64,000 nucleotides of DNA from Planctobacterium sp047947135 (GTDB lineage: Bacteria; Pseudomonadota; Gammaproteobacteria; Enterobacterales; Alteromonadaceae), in NCBI GenBank assembly GCA_047947135.1, contig CP170457.1:3162001-3226000 (forward strand), written 5' to 3'. The notes under the pieces were generated by a model, which saw nothing but the letters and a program-made list of their open reading frames with translations, did not search any database and had not been told where the DNA came from. Position 1 is the first letter of the stretch. Every line of letters starts with the position of its first letter. Shown here one piece after another: positions 18,360 to 28,106 of this stretch. The position numbers were made by a program, and so were the translations under genes.

Positions 18360-19829
18360 TTAAAAGGAGTAATTTCCCGTCGTCAGTTCTTTTAATATGT
18401 CTTTAACAGAAGTCTCTTCCAGTTTTTTAAGCCAATACAAATACGCTGTTTCAAACTCGTGAGACTTCCCTAAAACGTCACCAAAAATGTCAAACTTTTG
18501 CAGTAACTGACGATAAAACACCGGAGAATCGCGCAGTGCGGTCAACTCTTGTGCTCTTGGATCGGCGATTTGGTCAGACGGTCGCGTCTTCAGGTAGTAG
18601 GCCCAACTGGCAATGATTAGCGCAACCCGATGCAGGTCGCCATCATTAGTCAGTATCGCTTCAATGGTGGGTATCAAAAACTGCGGGAGTTTTCCGGAAC
18701 CATCAAAACTCAATCGCACCAGTAGGTCTGGGCAATGACGATTACCAAATCGTGCCATCAATTGGGCTTTGTATTCCGTCAAATCGATCCCCGGTATATT
18801 TGGCAGAATTGGAGTAACGTCTTTATCCATAAAGTCTTGCAAGAAAGTGCAAAACGCCTCGTTTTCAGTTACCTCGTAGGTGTAGGTGAATCCTGCCATT
18901 AGTCCCATATATGCCATAGCAGAATGGGTGGCGTTCAACAGGCTAAGTTTCATTGTCTCAAATGGCACAACGTTATCGGTAAAGGTTACCCCGACTTTTT
19001 CCCAGGCAGGGCGTCCGGAAATATAGTTATCTTCCATAATCCACATACTGAACTCTTCACACACGACAGGGCATTGATCTTCAATGTCGCACAGCTGTTG
19101 TAATTGCGATTTATGTTCATCCGTTGTGACTGGGGTAATTCGGTCGACCATAGAGTTGGGAAATGTCACATTACGCGCTACCCAGTCTGCCAAGTCCTGT
19201 GATTGATGCTCTGCGTAGGCCAACAGCACTTTTTTTGCGACATCGCCGTTGTGTGGCAAATTATCGCAAGAGAGTACAGTAAAGCCAGGTAATCCGGCTT
19301 GTTTACGCAGCATTAAACCAGACAGAATCAGGCCAAAAGCGGTTTTAGGGGTGTCCGGATCCGCTAAATCATGGGCGACATCGGGCAAATCTTTCATCAG
19401 TTGCTGGGTAGCCTTGTTAAACGGATAACCACTTTCTGTTATTGTCAAAGAGACGATTTTTGTTTCCGGTGCGCTGAGAATTTCCATGACCTGCTTTGGA
19501 TTCTCTGGCGCTAAAACAAAGTCGCTAATGGACCCGATAACTGACACTTTGGGATCTTCTTTAAGCTCCATCAGACTGTATAAACAATCCTGTTCAAGCA
19601 GTTTTTGCTGGAGCACTTTGTCCTGTGGCAGCACGCCAATACCGCAAATATGCCATTCGCTATGTGGTTCTAAATTTAATAGCAGGTCACAGTAGCGAGC
19701 CATATGTGCCCGATGAAAACCACCCACACCAATATGCGCTATAGCGGGTTTACCAATTGGCTCCTGATAGGCAGGTACACTAATTGGCTGCTGCCCAAGA
19801 TATGATAGGTTTTTACGATGTAGTTTCAT
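18360..19829 (-). CDS. mtlD: Mannitol 2-dehydrogenase
   Basis: A 489-residue long-chain polyol dehydrogenase. It has the N-terminal nucleotide-binding stretch (HIGVGGFHRAHMARY) and the family catalytic signature with Lys, Asn and His in MKLSLLNATHSAMAYMG. It oxidises D-mannitol to D-fructose with NAD. Its place at the end of the ABC-transporter operon matches mtlD of Pseudomonas mannitol/sorbitol/arabitol operons. Activity on arabitol or sorbitol is possible. No xylulokinase gene (mtlY) is present, which points to mannitol or sorbitol as the main substrate. Confidence 0.88.
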   Translation of the reverse strand: MKLHRKNLSYLGQQPISVPAYQEPIGKPAIAHIGVGGFHRAHMARYCDLLLNLEPHSEWHICGIGVLPQDKVLQQKLLEQDCLYSLMELKEDPKVSVIGSISDFVLAPENPKQVMEILSAPETKIVSLTITESGYPFNKATQQLMKDLPDVAHDLADPDTPKTAFGLILSGLMLRKQAGLPGFTVLSCDNLPHNGDVAKKVLLAYAEHQSQDLADWVARNVTFPNSMVDRITPVTTDEHKSQLQQLCDIEDQCPVVCEEFSMWIMEDNYISGRPAWEKVGVTFTDNVVPFETMKLSLLNATHSAMAYMGLMAGFTYTYEVTENEAFCTFLQDFMDKDVTPILPNIPGIDLTEYKAQLMARFGNRHCPDLLVRLSFDGSGKLPQFLIPTIEAILTNDGDLHRVALIIASWAYYLKTRPSDQIADPRAQELTALRDSPVFYRQLLQKFDIFGDVLGKSHEFETAYLYWLKKLEETSVKDILKELTTGNYSF

Positions 19830-19856
19830 GCTATACGTCTACTCGAAAGAATGAGT

Positions 19857-20948
19857 CTAGTTGGCGTAGCCAACAGCATTGCCTTGTGCATCGAACAGGT
19901 GGCATTTGTCGAGTTTGAAATTCACCCCAACGGTTTGCCCTGCGTCTGCTTCGGTTTCGCTGTTAACTCTAATGGTCAGGGTTTCCCCATTGCCGGCTTT
20001 TGCATAGCAGAACGTATCGCTACCAAGGTGCTCCGCAACATCCAGGGTGATATTCATAGCGCCAGTGTCTTTGCCACACAGGCTGATATGTTCGGGCCGT
20101 ACGCCGAATGTAACTGAACTGCCCCCCTTAAGCGCTTCTGTCTGAATGGGTAACACCAGTTTTGCGCCGCTTTCCAGTTGCACTTCAATGCTCTCGGCAC
20201 TTTGTTCCACAACAGAAGCCTTTAGAAAGCTCATTCGAGGCATACCAAGAAACCCTGCAACAAAGGTGTTTTTGGGGCGTTCGTAGAGGTCAATTGGGGC
20301 CCCAACCTGTTCGATTTGTCCCTGATTTAGCACCACAACTTTGTCGGCAAGCGTCATCGCTTCAACCTGATCATGAGTAACATAGATCATGGTGGCTCTT
20401 AGGTCTCGATGTAACCGGGCCAATTCAAGACGCATTTGCACTCGTAATGCCGCATCCAGATTAGACAGAGGCTCATCAAACAAAAAGATTTTCGGGTTGC
20501 GGACGATACTGCGGCCAATAGCGACACGTTGACGCTGACCGCCAGACAGATCTTTGGGTTTGCGATCAAGCAGGTGTGTCAGCTCCAGAATATCCGCAGC
20601 GCCTTTGACTTTATCTTCGATGGTACGTTTGTTTACGCCTGCCAGTTCCAGAGCAAAAGACATGTTCTTTTTCACACTCATATGGGGATAAAGCGCATAA
20701 CTTTGGAATACCATTGCCAAATCGCGCTTAGCTGGTGCCAGTTCGGTTATCTCTTTGTCATCTAAATGAATATGACCACTGTTTACATCTTCCAAGCCTG
20801 CAATTGTGCGTAGCAGAGTAGATTTGCCGCAACCCGAAGGGCCGACAAATACCACAAACTCGTGATCTTTAATTTCCAGATCGATGCCTTTTAAAATTTC
20901 AACATTGTCATACGCTTTACGTAATTGGGTAATCTTTAAATTTGCCAT
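19857..20948 (-). CDS. mtlK: Polyol ABC transporter ATP-binding protein
   Basis: A 363-residue MalK/UgpC-type ATPase. Walker A is GPSGCGKST, the signature is LSGGQRQRVAIGRS, Walker B is IFLFDEPLSNLDA and the switch His is in YVTHDQVEA. The C-terminal 130 residues form the regulatory/TOBE domain (VTFGVRPEHI). It energises the importer made by the two permeases and binding protein encoded just upstream, with only 13 bp to the permease gene. Confidence 0.92.
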   Translation of the reverse strand: MANLKITQLRKAYDNVEILKGIDLEIKDHEFVVFVGPSGCGKSTLLRTIAGLEDVNSGHIHLDDKEITELAPAKRDLAMVFQSYALYPHMSVKKNMSFALELAGVNKRTIEDKVKGAADILELTHLLDRKPKDLSGGQRQRVAIGRSIVRNPKIFLFDEPLSNLDAALRVQMRLELARLHRDLRATMIYVTHDQVEAMTLADKVVVLNQGQIEQVGAPIDLYERPKNTFVAGFLGMPRMSFLKASVVEQSAESIEVQLESGAKLVLPIQTEALKGGSSVTFGVRPEHISLCGKDTGAMNITLDVAEHLGSDTFCYAKAGNGETLTIRVNSETEADAGQTVGVNFKLDKCHLFDAQGNAVGYAN

Positions 20949-20961
20949 AATATTCTCTTAA

Positions 20962-21798
20962 TTACTTAACTGCGCCGAAGGATAATCCACGCACCAATTG
21001 CTTTTGACTAAACCAACCTATAATCACGATAGGGGCGCAGGCCAGAGTGGAAACGGCGGATAATTTTGCCCAGAACAAACCTTCTGGACTGGAGTAAGAA
21101 GCGACTAACGCGGTTAGCGGAGCAGCTTCCGATGATGTTAAATTGAGTGACCAGAACGCTTCGTTCCAACACAGGATCAAGGACAATAGAATGGTCGAGG
21201 CCAGACCGCCTTTACTCATTGGAAGCAAAACCGCGGTGACTTCCTGAAGCAGTGTCGCCCCATCCATGCGAGCAGCTTCCAGAATATCTTTAGGGATCTC
21301 CTTAAAATAGGTGTATATCATCCACACCATGATAGGCAGATTTATCAGCGTATATATGATGGTCAGAGCGGTTTTGGTATCTAACAAACCAGTGTCTTTA
21401 ACCAGCAAATAAATGGGTACCAAAACGCCAACTGGCGGCAACATTTTTGTAGATAGCATCCACAATAGTGTCGACTTGGTGCGTTTGGTTTCAAAAAACG
21501 CCATTGAATAAGCGGCTGGTACCGCGATCAACATACCTAGTGCCGTCGATAAAACGGAAACAACGATGGAATTCCAGGCGAAATGAAAGTAGTCGCTTCT
21601 CTCATTGATTGTCAGGTAGTTTTCCAGAGTTGGTGTGAAAAACAAAGTAGGTGGCGTTGAGAACGCATCAATCTCTGTTTTAAAGCTGGTAATTAACATC
21701 CAAAAGATAGGGAAAAACAGTAACAGTGCAACTCCCCAGGCCAGTGAGCCTGTTAACACCATTTTTAATTTGCGCTGTGCGCTAAGTGTCATATTCAT
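20962..21798 (-). CDS. mtlG: Polyol ABC transporter permease (MalG type)
   Basis: A 278-residue inner-membrane permease with six predicted membrane helices. The EAA loop that docks to the ATPase is visible as EAARMDGATLLQEV. AGGG lies 8 nt before the chosen ATG. It pairs with the other permease encoded directly upstream (11-bp gap) to form the channel for mannitol or related polyols. Confidence 0.9.
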   Translation of the reverse strand: MNMTLSAQRKLKMVLTGSLAWGVALLLFFPIFWMLITSFKTEIDAFSTPPTLFFTPTLENYLTINERSDYFHFAWNSIVVSVLSTALGMLIAVPAAYSMAFFETKRTKSTLLWMLSTKMLPPVGVLVPIYLLVKDTGLLDTKTALTIIYTLINLPIMVWMIYTYFKEIPKDILEAARMDGATLLQEVTAVLLPMSKGGLASTILLSLILCWNEAFWSLNLTSSEAAPLTALVASYSSPEGLFWAKLSAVSTLACAPIVIIGWFSQKQLVRGLSFGAVK

Positions 21799-21809
21799 TG
21801 TTCGTGCCC

Positions 21810-22742
21810 TTATTTGTTGTCTGTCAGGTTTTTACCCACAGCCCGTATTAGGAAAAATGCGGCAATATTGGCCAGCACTACGGCTACAAGGCCACCGGCA
21901 GATGCCATACCTACGTCATATTGCAATAAGGCCTGGTCATAAATCAGATAAGCCAGATTGGTCGTTTCATAGCCTGGACCACCGCCCGTGGTAGTAAATA
22001 TCTCTGCAAATAGGGATAGTAGGAAGATGGTTTCAATCATGACCACAACGGTGATGGGTCTTGCCAAATGAGGCAGCGTCAGGTGATAAAAAATCGCCCA
22101 AGGACCCGCGCCATCTAGTCTGGCCGCTTCTTGCTGCTCTTGATCAAGGGACTGTAATGCCGTCATTAACAGTAATATAGCGAACGGTAGCCACTGCCAT
22201 GACACAATCATAATGATGGAAAACAACGGCAGTTCTGTGAACCAGTCGATAGGTTCAGCACCAAAAAATCGCCAGACACTGGCAAAAATTCCGGAGACAG
22301 GATGCAATAGCAGGTTTTTCCAGACCAAAGCATTCACAGTGGGCATGATAAAGAAAGGAGAAATGAGTATGACTCTGACAATTCCCTGACCCCAAAATGC
22401 AGCATTCACCAGAATTGATATCAGTACCCCAAAAACCACAGTGATAAGTAAAACCGAACCAACTAAAATCAGGGTATTGGAGATCCCGGGCCAAAAGCCG
22501 GGGTCGTCAATAAAGTAGCTGTAGTTTTCCAGGCCGACAAAGCCATTGTCTCCCGGATACATTAAGTTGTATCGAATTAGAGAGAAGTACAGTGTCATGG
22601 ATAATGGCACTATCATCCATAGCAGTAACACGGATACAGAAGGCATGACCAATAGGCGACTCATTAGATTGGTTTGCTTCTTGTTACGTTTAGCCTCGCC
22701 ACTAGTCAGAGTGACATCAGCAGCTTTAGGTTCTGTGTTCAT
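21810..22742 (-). CDS. mtlF: Polyol ABC transporter permease (MalF type)
   Basis: A 310-residue permease with about six membrane helices and the EAA loop QEAARLDGAGPWAIF. The start at 22742 is preferred because AAGGT lies 8 nt upstream. A frame-compatible ATG ten codons earlier has no Shine-Dalgarno. The first 30 residues are hydrophilic and cytoplasmic. It lies between the binding-protein gene and the second permease gene. Confidence 0.9.
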   Translation of the reverse strand: MNTEPKAADVTLTSGEAKRNKKQTNLMSRLLVMPSVSVLLLWMIVPLSMTLYFSLIRYNLMYPGDNGFVGLENYSYFIDDPGFWPGISNTLILVGSVLLITVVFGVLISILVNAAFWGQGIVRVILISPFFIMPTVNALVWKNLLLHPVSGIFASVWRFFGAEPIDWFTELPLFSIIMIVSWQWLPFAILLLMTALQSLDQEQQEAARLDGAGPWAIFYHLTLPHLARPITVVVMIETIFLLSLFAEIFTTTGGGPGYETTNLAYLIYDQALLQYDVGMASAGGLVAVVLANIAAFFLIRAVGKNLTDNK

Positions 22743-22822
22743 TTTGATTACCTTTTTGGTAACGGCCGGCATCCAAACAAGTTACCGGCTTACATAGATA
22801 TTAAATTGACGTACTGCTGTGA

Positions 22823-24142
22823 TTAACGGTAATAGCGGGCGCGTTTCATAACGCGTTCCGTAGTACGCTGCGAACTCTTCATTGCCTGATCTACCGTCAT
22901 CGAACCTGCCAAGGCACCAGATACAAATTTGCCGACTTGTGTAGCGACAGACTGAAATTCAGGAATCGCGGCAAACTGCACACCAACATAAGGCACAGGC
23001 TTTAGAGTAGGTTGTTTAGGATTGGCTTTTTCCATTGACAGCAGGGTCATCTTTGCAAAGGGTGCTTTCTCGATGTACTCGCTGTTGGCATACGTTGATT
23101 TACGTGTCCCTGGAGGCATTGCAGCAATACCATAGGATTCTGCAACAAGATTGGCGTAATCTTTTGATGTTGCCCAGAAGATAAATTTGCGTGCTGCTGC
23201 TTTTGCGTCAGACGTTTCAGGAATAGCCAGCGCCCAGGCCCATAACCAGCTGGCCCCTTTATCTGTTGTTTGAGTAGGCGCCAAGGCAAATCCTACTTTG
23301 TCGGCTACCACACTTTGGCTGGCGTCCGTTAAAAAGCTACCTGCCACCGTCGCATCTATCCACATGCCACATTTACCGCTGTTGAATAATGCCAGGTTTT
23401 CGTTAAAACCATTAGAAGATGCACCTGGAGGCCCGTAATTGCCTAGTAAATCCACATAAAAACTCACCGCCTTTTGCCAGGCGTCACCGTTGAATTCAGG
23501 TTTCCACTGTTCATCAAACCAGCGAGCGCCGAAGGTATTGGCGATAGTCGTCACCAGTGCCATATTTTCGCCCCAACCGGCCTTACCCCGCAGACAGACA
23601 CCATAAGTACCCTCTTTTGGGTTATGAATGTTTTTGGCGAACGTCATGATTTGATCCCATGACGGTTGCTGTGGCATATCTAAGTTATGCTTTTCGAATA
23701 CATCTGTACGGTAATAGGTCATGGAACCTTCACCATAAAAGGGAAGGGCATAAAGAGAGCCATCCGTTGACAACCCTTCGATCACTGAAGGAAATATATC
23801 CGCTTTGTCATAGTCCTCAGGCAGGTTATCAATCGCCTGCAACCAGCCTTTTTGTCCCCAGATGGGGGTTTCGTACATGCCGATGGTGACGACATCAAAC
23901 TGCCCCCCCTGAGTTGCGATATCTGTGGTGAGTCGTTGACGCAATGTGTTTTCTTCGAGGATGACCCAGTCGACAGTAATATTCGGGTGTTGCTGTTCGA
24001 ATACATCAGCAAGTTTTTGCATTCGAATCATATCGCCATTATTAACAGTGCCAATTGTGATTTTGGTTTGTGCCGCCAGGGTCAGCGGCAAACATGTCAC
24101 TGCAACGGCTGCCATGGCTAAAAACTTCATCAGATTTTTCAT
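22823..24142 (-). CDS. mtlE: Polyol ABC transporter substrate-binding protein
   Basis: A 439-residue family 1 extracellular solute-binding protein. The start at 24142 has GGAGA about 7 nt upstream and opens a signal peptide (MKNLMKFLAMAAVAVTC, cleavage after LAAQ or similar); the longer frame adds 12 residues without support. The mature protein shows typical SBP segments (DVVTIGMYETPIWGQKGWL, LPFYGEGSMTYYRTDVF). It captures mannitol or related polyols in the periplasm. It is the first gene of the mtlEFGKD transcript. Confidence 0.9.
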   Translation of the reverse strand: MKNLMKFLAMAAVAVTCLPLTLAAQTKITIGTVNNGDMIRMQKLADVFEQQHPNITVDWVILEENTLRQRLTTDIATQGGQFDVVTIGMYETPIWGQKGWLQAIDNLPEDYDKADIFPSVIEGLSTDGSLYALPFYGEGSMTYYRTDVFEKHNLDMPQQPSWDQIMTFAKNIHNPKEGTYGVCLRGKAGWGENMALVTTIANTFGARWFDEQWKPEFNGDAWQKAVSFYVDLLGNYGPPGASSNGFNENLALFNSGKCGMWIDATVAGSFLTDASQSVVADKVGFALAPTQTTDKGASWLWAWALAIPETSDAKAAARKFIFWATSKDYANLVAESYGIAAMPPGTRKSTYANSEYIEKAPFAKMTLLSMEKANPKQPTLKPVPYVGVQFAAIPEFQSVATQVGKFVSGALAGSMTVDQAMKSSQRTTERVMKRARYYR

Positions 24143-24259
24143 CTTAAAATCTCCATAGGGGTGTGGACATAACAGCAATAAATCATGGGGTCTTGCCGTT
24201 GTTGTTAAGCATTAGACAGGAGATACAAAGCGGAAACAAATACATAACAAATTTATAAC

Positions 24260-24275
24260 ATGTACTTTTTTGCCA
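24260..24275 (-). promoter_or_regulatory. Candidate MtlR site upstream of mtlE
   Basis: Read towards mtlE, this 16-mer is TGGCAAAAAAGTACAT. It ends about 118 bp before the mtlE start. The same 16-mer with two changes lies at the same distance and orientation before the porin gene (25429-25444). The two flank the araC-type regulator gene, so they are good candidates for its binding sites. Confidence 0.5.
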
Positions 24276-24383
24276 CTTTTTTAGATGAAAACCTGGGCGT
24301 CGCCGATTTTAAAGTATAAAAATGTTGATTTATGTTAATAAACTTACCAGTGAAAACTAAACTGCAGCAATCCTTTGGCTTTA

Positions 24384-25283
24384 CTAAACGCTGACCTGAT
24401 AAATGGCATCCAGAGCTGATTTGCGGTAATCAGAAGGGGTCATGCCTTTGATATTATAAAACTGACGGTTGAAGTTAGAGATGTTGTTGAAGCCGACTTT
24501 AAAACAAATTTCGGTAACGGGTTCGTCACTTTCAGTCAATAACTCACAAGCCATATCGATTCGGCATCCATTAACAAACCGCACAAACTTATGTCCGGTG
24601 GTTTTTTTGAATAGTTTGGAAAAATACGTGGTTCCCATATTGACTAACTCTGCGACTTCTTCCTGACTGATGTCTTTTTCAAAATTCTCTGTGATGAAAG
24701 TAATGGCTTTACTCATCTGCTTAAGTACTTTTTTGCCAGTCGCGCTATGTTGAGATGCACGGGATAACGTACGAATATCCGTACTGGATGACAGCAGCTC
24801 CATTAAGCTCCAGAACCGTGTCAGGCGTTTAAACCCACGATACTGAGCAATCTCCAGAAAATACTGATGGGCGATCTCAATAATGGTGGGATCAAGAAAT
24901 TCAATGCCGTATTTCGCGTTCTCCCACATCTGCTGCATACTTTGCATTTCCGGAAAGTTCGCCTCGCAATTCTGAACAAAATCGTGGCTAAAGTTCACTA
25001 CAAGATCACGTACTTCAACCTGTTTGTCTGAATCTAACTCACTGACCCAGTTATGGGGTAAGTTTGGTCCCACCAGATACAGGCTGTTAGCATTGAAGTT
25101 GCCAATATAATCCCCGATAAAGGCTTTACCACGGGTTTCTGTAATGTAGTGAAGTTCGTATTCTTCGTGACAATGCCACCGCACTAACTCGCAAGGATAG
25201 CCATGTTGCAGATACCTGATTGACTCAGCTGAAAACTGCGAGACTCGTTCAATTTCCGGTTTTAATTTGCGCTTTGATAACAT
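24384..25283 (-). CDS. mtlR: AraC-family regulator of the mannitol operon
   Basis: A 299-residue AraC/XylS protein. The N-terminal cupin-like sensing part (ELVRWHCHEEYELHYI, GPNLPHNWVSE) is the type seen in Pseudomonas MtlR. The C-terminal 100 residues contain both helix-turn-helix units, ending VGFNNISNFNRQFYNIKGM. It lies upstream of mtlE on the same strand and divergent from the porin gene. Activation of both units by polyols is expected by analogy with MtlR. Confidence 0.85.
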   Translation of the reverse strand: MLSKRKLKPEIERVSQFSAESIRYLQHGYPCELVRWHCHEEYELHYITETRGKAFIGDYIGNFNANSLYLVGPNLPHNWVSELDSDKQVEVRDLVVNFSHDFVQNCEANFPEMQSMQQMWENAKYGIEFLDPTIIEIAHQYFLEIAQYRGFKRLTRFWSLMELLSSSTDIRTLSRASQHSATGKKVLKQMSKAITFITENFEKDISQEEVAELVNMGTTYFSKLFKKTTGHKFVRFVNGCRIDMACELLTESDEPVTEICFKVGFNNISNFNRQFYNIKGMTPSDYRKSALDAIYQVSV

Positions 25284-25428
25284 TGTTTTCGGTGCTTAAT
25301 AAGTACTGAGAATGGGCGTGCGGCATAATAAAAAGACATGGAGCATTTTCTTGTTCGTTTTTGCCTGTCGCACATTATCTATTTTCTTGCCTTAAATATA
25401 GTAAATACCTCTAATTTGTGCCACTAAA

Positions 25429-25444
25429 TGGCAAAAATGTATAT
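25429..25444 (+). promoter_or_regulatory. Candidate MtlR site upstream of the porin gene
   Basis: TGGCAAAAATGTATAT matches the site before mtlE at 14 of 16 positions and lies about 117 bp before the porin start. An upstream TGCCA (25419-25423) makes an inverted pair TGCCA-N5-TGGCA with its first bases. Confidence 0.5.
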
Positions 25445-25560
25445 AAATTCGATGATATGCGTATTTGTTCGCCAGCCATCGGATGTGGTGAAGTAAATGT
25501 AAGCAATATGTAGAAAAAATGTTGCTTAAGAATTTTGACAACACCCAGCCGAGTGAAAAA

Positions 25561-26868
25561 ATGAACATATTCAGTTTTAAAACGATGAACAAATATTTAA
25601 CAACAGGTGCAGTGATGCTGATTGCCTGCACCAGTAATAGTGCCAGCGCAGAAAATACGCTGTTTGGTGACCGACTTAAGGTTAACTTTTATCTTGCGCA
25701 AGGCTTTCAGTCCATTCAAGCAAAAGAAGGGGCGTTTCGTCCTGAAGATCTGGACCAGGAGGCCAACTTCTTGCGCCTTCGAGCGAATCTCGAATTATCT
25801 TTTCAAATCACTGATCACATTCGGGCCTATGTTGATTTGGCGGAAGAACCCAATGATTTTGACAACCCAAATGATGTCGGATTTACCATCAATCAGGACT
25901 TCGGAGGAATTGACTTCGAATTACTGGGAATAGGAGGGGTTAAGAGCACAAACGAGTCTTTGATACTGAGTCTGGGGAACATCGGTCAGTCGACGTTTCA
26001 ATTCACCGGTTTTCAGGATGGTGCAGCTTCCCAAAGCAACCCGGTTATTGGTAACTCACCAGTCGATTTTGCCACTGCGGAGTCGGGTGCTCAACTTGCC
26101 TATAGTCAAAGTATTGATAATCACACGATCACCAACTGGCGGGTATCAGGAGCAATTACGGGTTCCACATTTGGTGAAACCTTTAAAAGTAATGTCGGCC
26201 ACAATCTGTTTCTTACCGGTACCATTGAAACATCCTACGGCATAGACTTTGGTATTAACTACCAAAAAGCCAATCAAGGCGGTCAAGTCGATATTTCCGG
26301 AAGCGAAATCGCAGGTTTGGAAGGGCTGGTGACACCGGGCTACCGTTTTGGTGATGGTGAAAACTACAACTTCAGCTCTTCTGCGACCAGTTCCAGAGAA
26401 ACCCATGTGGGTCTGAGCCCGGGTCTTGAGCTAGAGACACTAGCGCTAAATGTGCGTTACAGACCCACCAGTAATACTACGTTTATCGGTAGAGTAGGCA
26501 CAGCAAAAGACGATTTTTCATTTGTTGATGCAAACGGTGACATCACCGCTTTTCAGGGGGCGACTGGCGGTGCGGTCGGGATTGTCAGACAGGATAGTGA
26601 AATTGACTTTTATGTTCTTGAAGCTACCCATTATGTGCTCCCGGAAAAGCTTTATGTAGCCGCAAGGTACGCAAACTCAACGAATAATTCACCGGGTGTC
26701 AGTAACGAGGATACACTGGATCGTATTCAGTTAAGCGCGGGTTACTGGTTATTTGACAATACCTTAATCAAGTTTGAATATGTCAATCAAAACGAGGAGG
26801 CCAATTCGGGTGGTCAAATCGGTGGTGGTTTTGATGGCTTTTCAGCTGAGGTTGCCGTCAGGTTTTAG
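25561..26868 (+). CDS. Outer-membrane porin for polyol uptake
   Basis: A 435-residue exported barrel protein. The start at 25561 is favoured by GAG 8 nt upstream; the ATG at 25519 is weakly supported and the one at 25585 has no site. The signal peptide ends SNSASA, followed by ENTLFGDRL. The rest shows amphipathic strands and ends EVAVRF, with the C-terminal Phe typical of outer-membrane proteins. It resembles alginate-export or carbohydrate porins in general layout. Divergence from mtlR and the fructokinase gene downstream suggest it passes mannitol into the periplasm. Confidence 0.7.
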   Translation: MNIFSFKTMNKYLTTGAVMLIACTSNSASAENTLFGDRLKVNFYLAQGFQSIQAKEGAFRPEDLDQEANFLRLRANLELSFQITDHIRAYVDLAEEPNDFDNPNDVGFTINQDFGGIDFELLGIGGVKSTNESLILSLGNIGQSTFQFTGFQDGAASQSNPVIGNSPVDFATAESGAQLAYSQSIDNHTITNWRVSGAITGSTFGETFKSNVGHNLFLTGTIETSYGIDFGINYQKANQGGQVDISGSEIAGLEGLVTPGYRFGDGENYNFSSSATSSRETHVGLSPGLELETLALNVRYRPTSNTTFIGRVGTAKDDFSFVDANGDITAFQGATGGAVGIVRQDSEIDFYVLEATHYVLPEKLYVAARYANSTNNSPGVSNEDTLDRIQLSAGYWLFDNTLIKFEYVNQNEEANSGGQIGGGFDGFSAEVAVRF

Positions 26869-26942
26869 TTAGTTTAATCCTGAATATGGGTGTTAAATAT
26901 CGTATTTTAGACTAAAAGTAAGCACAATTATTTCAATATAAG

Positions 26943-26973
26943 TCAGGCCCTGATGCCTGATTTATATTATTTT
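26943..26973 (+). terminator. Hairpin plus T-rich tail after the porin gene
   Basis: TCAGGC and GCCTGA form a 6-bp stem with a 6-nt loop, followed by TTTATATTATTTT. It lies between the porin gene and the fructokinase gene, so it may end part of the porin transcript or attenuate read-through. Confidence 0.55.
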
Positions 26974-26996
26974 CAACCTAGGTATTAAGGTGTTTC

Positions 26997-27950
26997 ATGA
27001 ATCATAAAGTTGCCGTATTTGGCGAAGCGTTGATTGATTTAATTCAGCAGGAAAATGGTGACTATCGTCCCTTTATCGGTGGCTCACCGTTTAATGTCGC
27101 ACGGGGATTTGTCAGACAGGGACTGGATTGCCAGTATTTATCGCCGGTATCAACGGACCATTTCGGCAGCCAGATATTTCAATCCATAGCAGACGAGGGG
27201 ATTTCGATCCCTGAAAATAATCGCTCTGCAAAAGTCACATCTCTGGCGTTAGTTTACCGAGATGAGCAAGGACAACCTGATTATCGATTATATCGTAATG
27301 ACGTCGCCGATCTGGACGTGACAGCAGCGCAGCTTTTAGCAATGCTCCCTCCGGATTTAGAATTGTTTCATACTGGTTCGCTGGCTTTGGTGCCCGCGAT
27401 GGAGCCGGTATTAATTCCGGTATTAGAGGAACTGAAACGTCGTGGCTGTAAAATATCAGTGGACGTTAACGTCCGTACTGGTGTGGAGCTGGATCACCAG
27501 CGTTATGTTGATACTATTTGGCGAATAATAGATTTGGCAGATATCGTCAAAGTCAGTGACGAAGACTTTTCATTAATGGGATTAACTGACGACCCGATAG
27601 CACAATCAAAAGCGATGCTCGACAACATGGACAATGGCTTGGTGGTGTTGACCCTGGGCGAGAAAGGAGCTTATTTGATTGCTGAGCAAACCTGCATCCA
27701 GCAGGATATATATCGATTAGAGCATTTCAGCGACACAGTGGGGGCAGGGGATACCTTCTTCTCAGCCATGTTAGCGCAAATGCTCAGAGAGCAGTTGCTG
27801 AAAGAGTCAGCATCAGAAATATCAGCGCAGCATAAAGCATTTAGTTATGCCCTGAAGTTTGGCTCATTAGCCGCCGCCATGAATGTTGCTAAAGTGGGCT
27901 GTCACCCACCAACTTATGAAGAAGTCACCTCGAAGTTACAACAGCTTTAG
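26997..27950 (+). CDS. mtlZ: PfkB-family fructokinase
   Basis: A 317-residue sugar kinase. The substrate-side motif is GGSPFNVARGF and the ATP/anion-hole motif with the catalytic Asp is DTVGAGDTFFSAML. AAGG lies about 6 nt before the ATG. It phosphorylates the fructose made by mannitol dehydrogenase and so completes entry of mannitol into central metabolism. It follows the porin gene and is closed by a good terminator. Confidence 0.87.
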   Translation: MNHKVAVFGEALIDLIQQENGDYRPFIGGSPFNVARGFVRQGLDCQYLSPVSTDHFGSQIFQSIADEGISIPENNRSAKVTSLALVYRDEQGQPDYRLYRNDVADLDVTAAQLLAMLPPDLELFHTGSLALVPAMEPVLIPVLEELKRRGCKISVDVNVRTGVELDHQRYVDTIWRIIDLADIVKVSDEDFSLMGLTDDPIAQSKAMLDNMDNGLVVLTLGEKGAYLIAEQTCIQQDIYRLEHFSDTVGAGDTFFSAMLAQMLREQLLKESASEISAQHKAFSYALKFGSLAAAMNVAKVGCHPPTYEEVTSKLQQL

Positions 27951-27963
27951 CTAAACAGAATTG

Positions 27964-27993
27964 AACCCCGGGCATGGCCTGGGGTTTGTTTGT
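27964..27993 (+). terminator. Rho-independent terminator after fructokinase
   Basis: AACCCCGGGC and GCCTGGGGTT form a 10-bp stem (one G.T pair) around a 3-base loop, followed by TTGTTTGT. It begins 14 bp after the stop codon. Confidence 0.8.
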
Positions 27994-28106
27994 AGTTACA
28001 AATTTGTTGCGTATGCAAATTGTGCATGGGACATTATCTCCAAGTTCACGTACTGGTTTACTTAGTTAATGCTAAAAACTGATGTGAATGTTGAGAAGGA
28101 AATACA

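Noticed and set aside
18360..27950. Maltose or glycerol-3-phosphate ABC system
   Set aside because: The ATPase is MalK-like, but the linked mannitol dehydrogenase, fructokinase and MtlR-type regulator define a polyol system.
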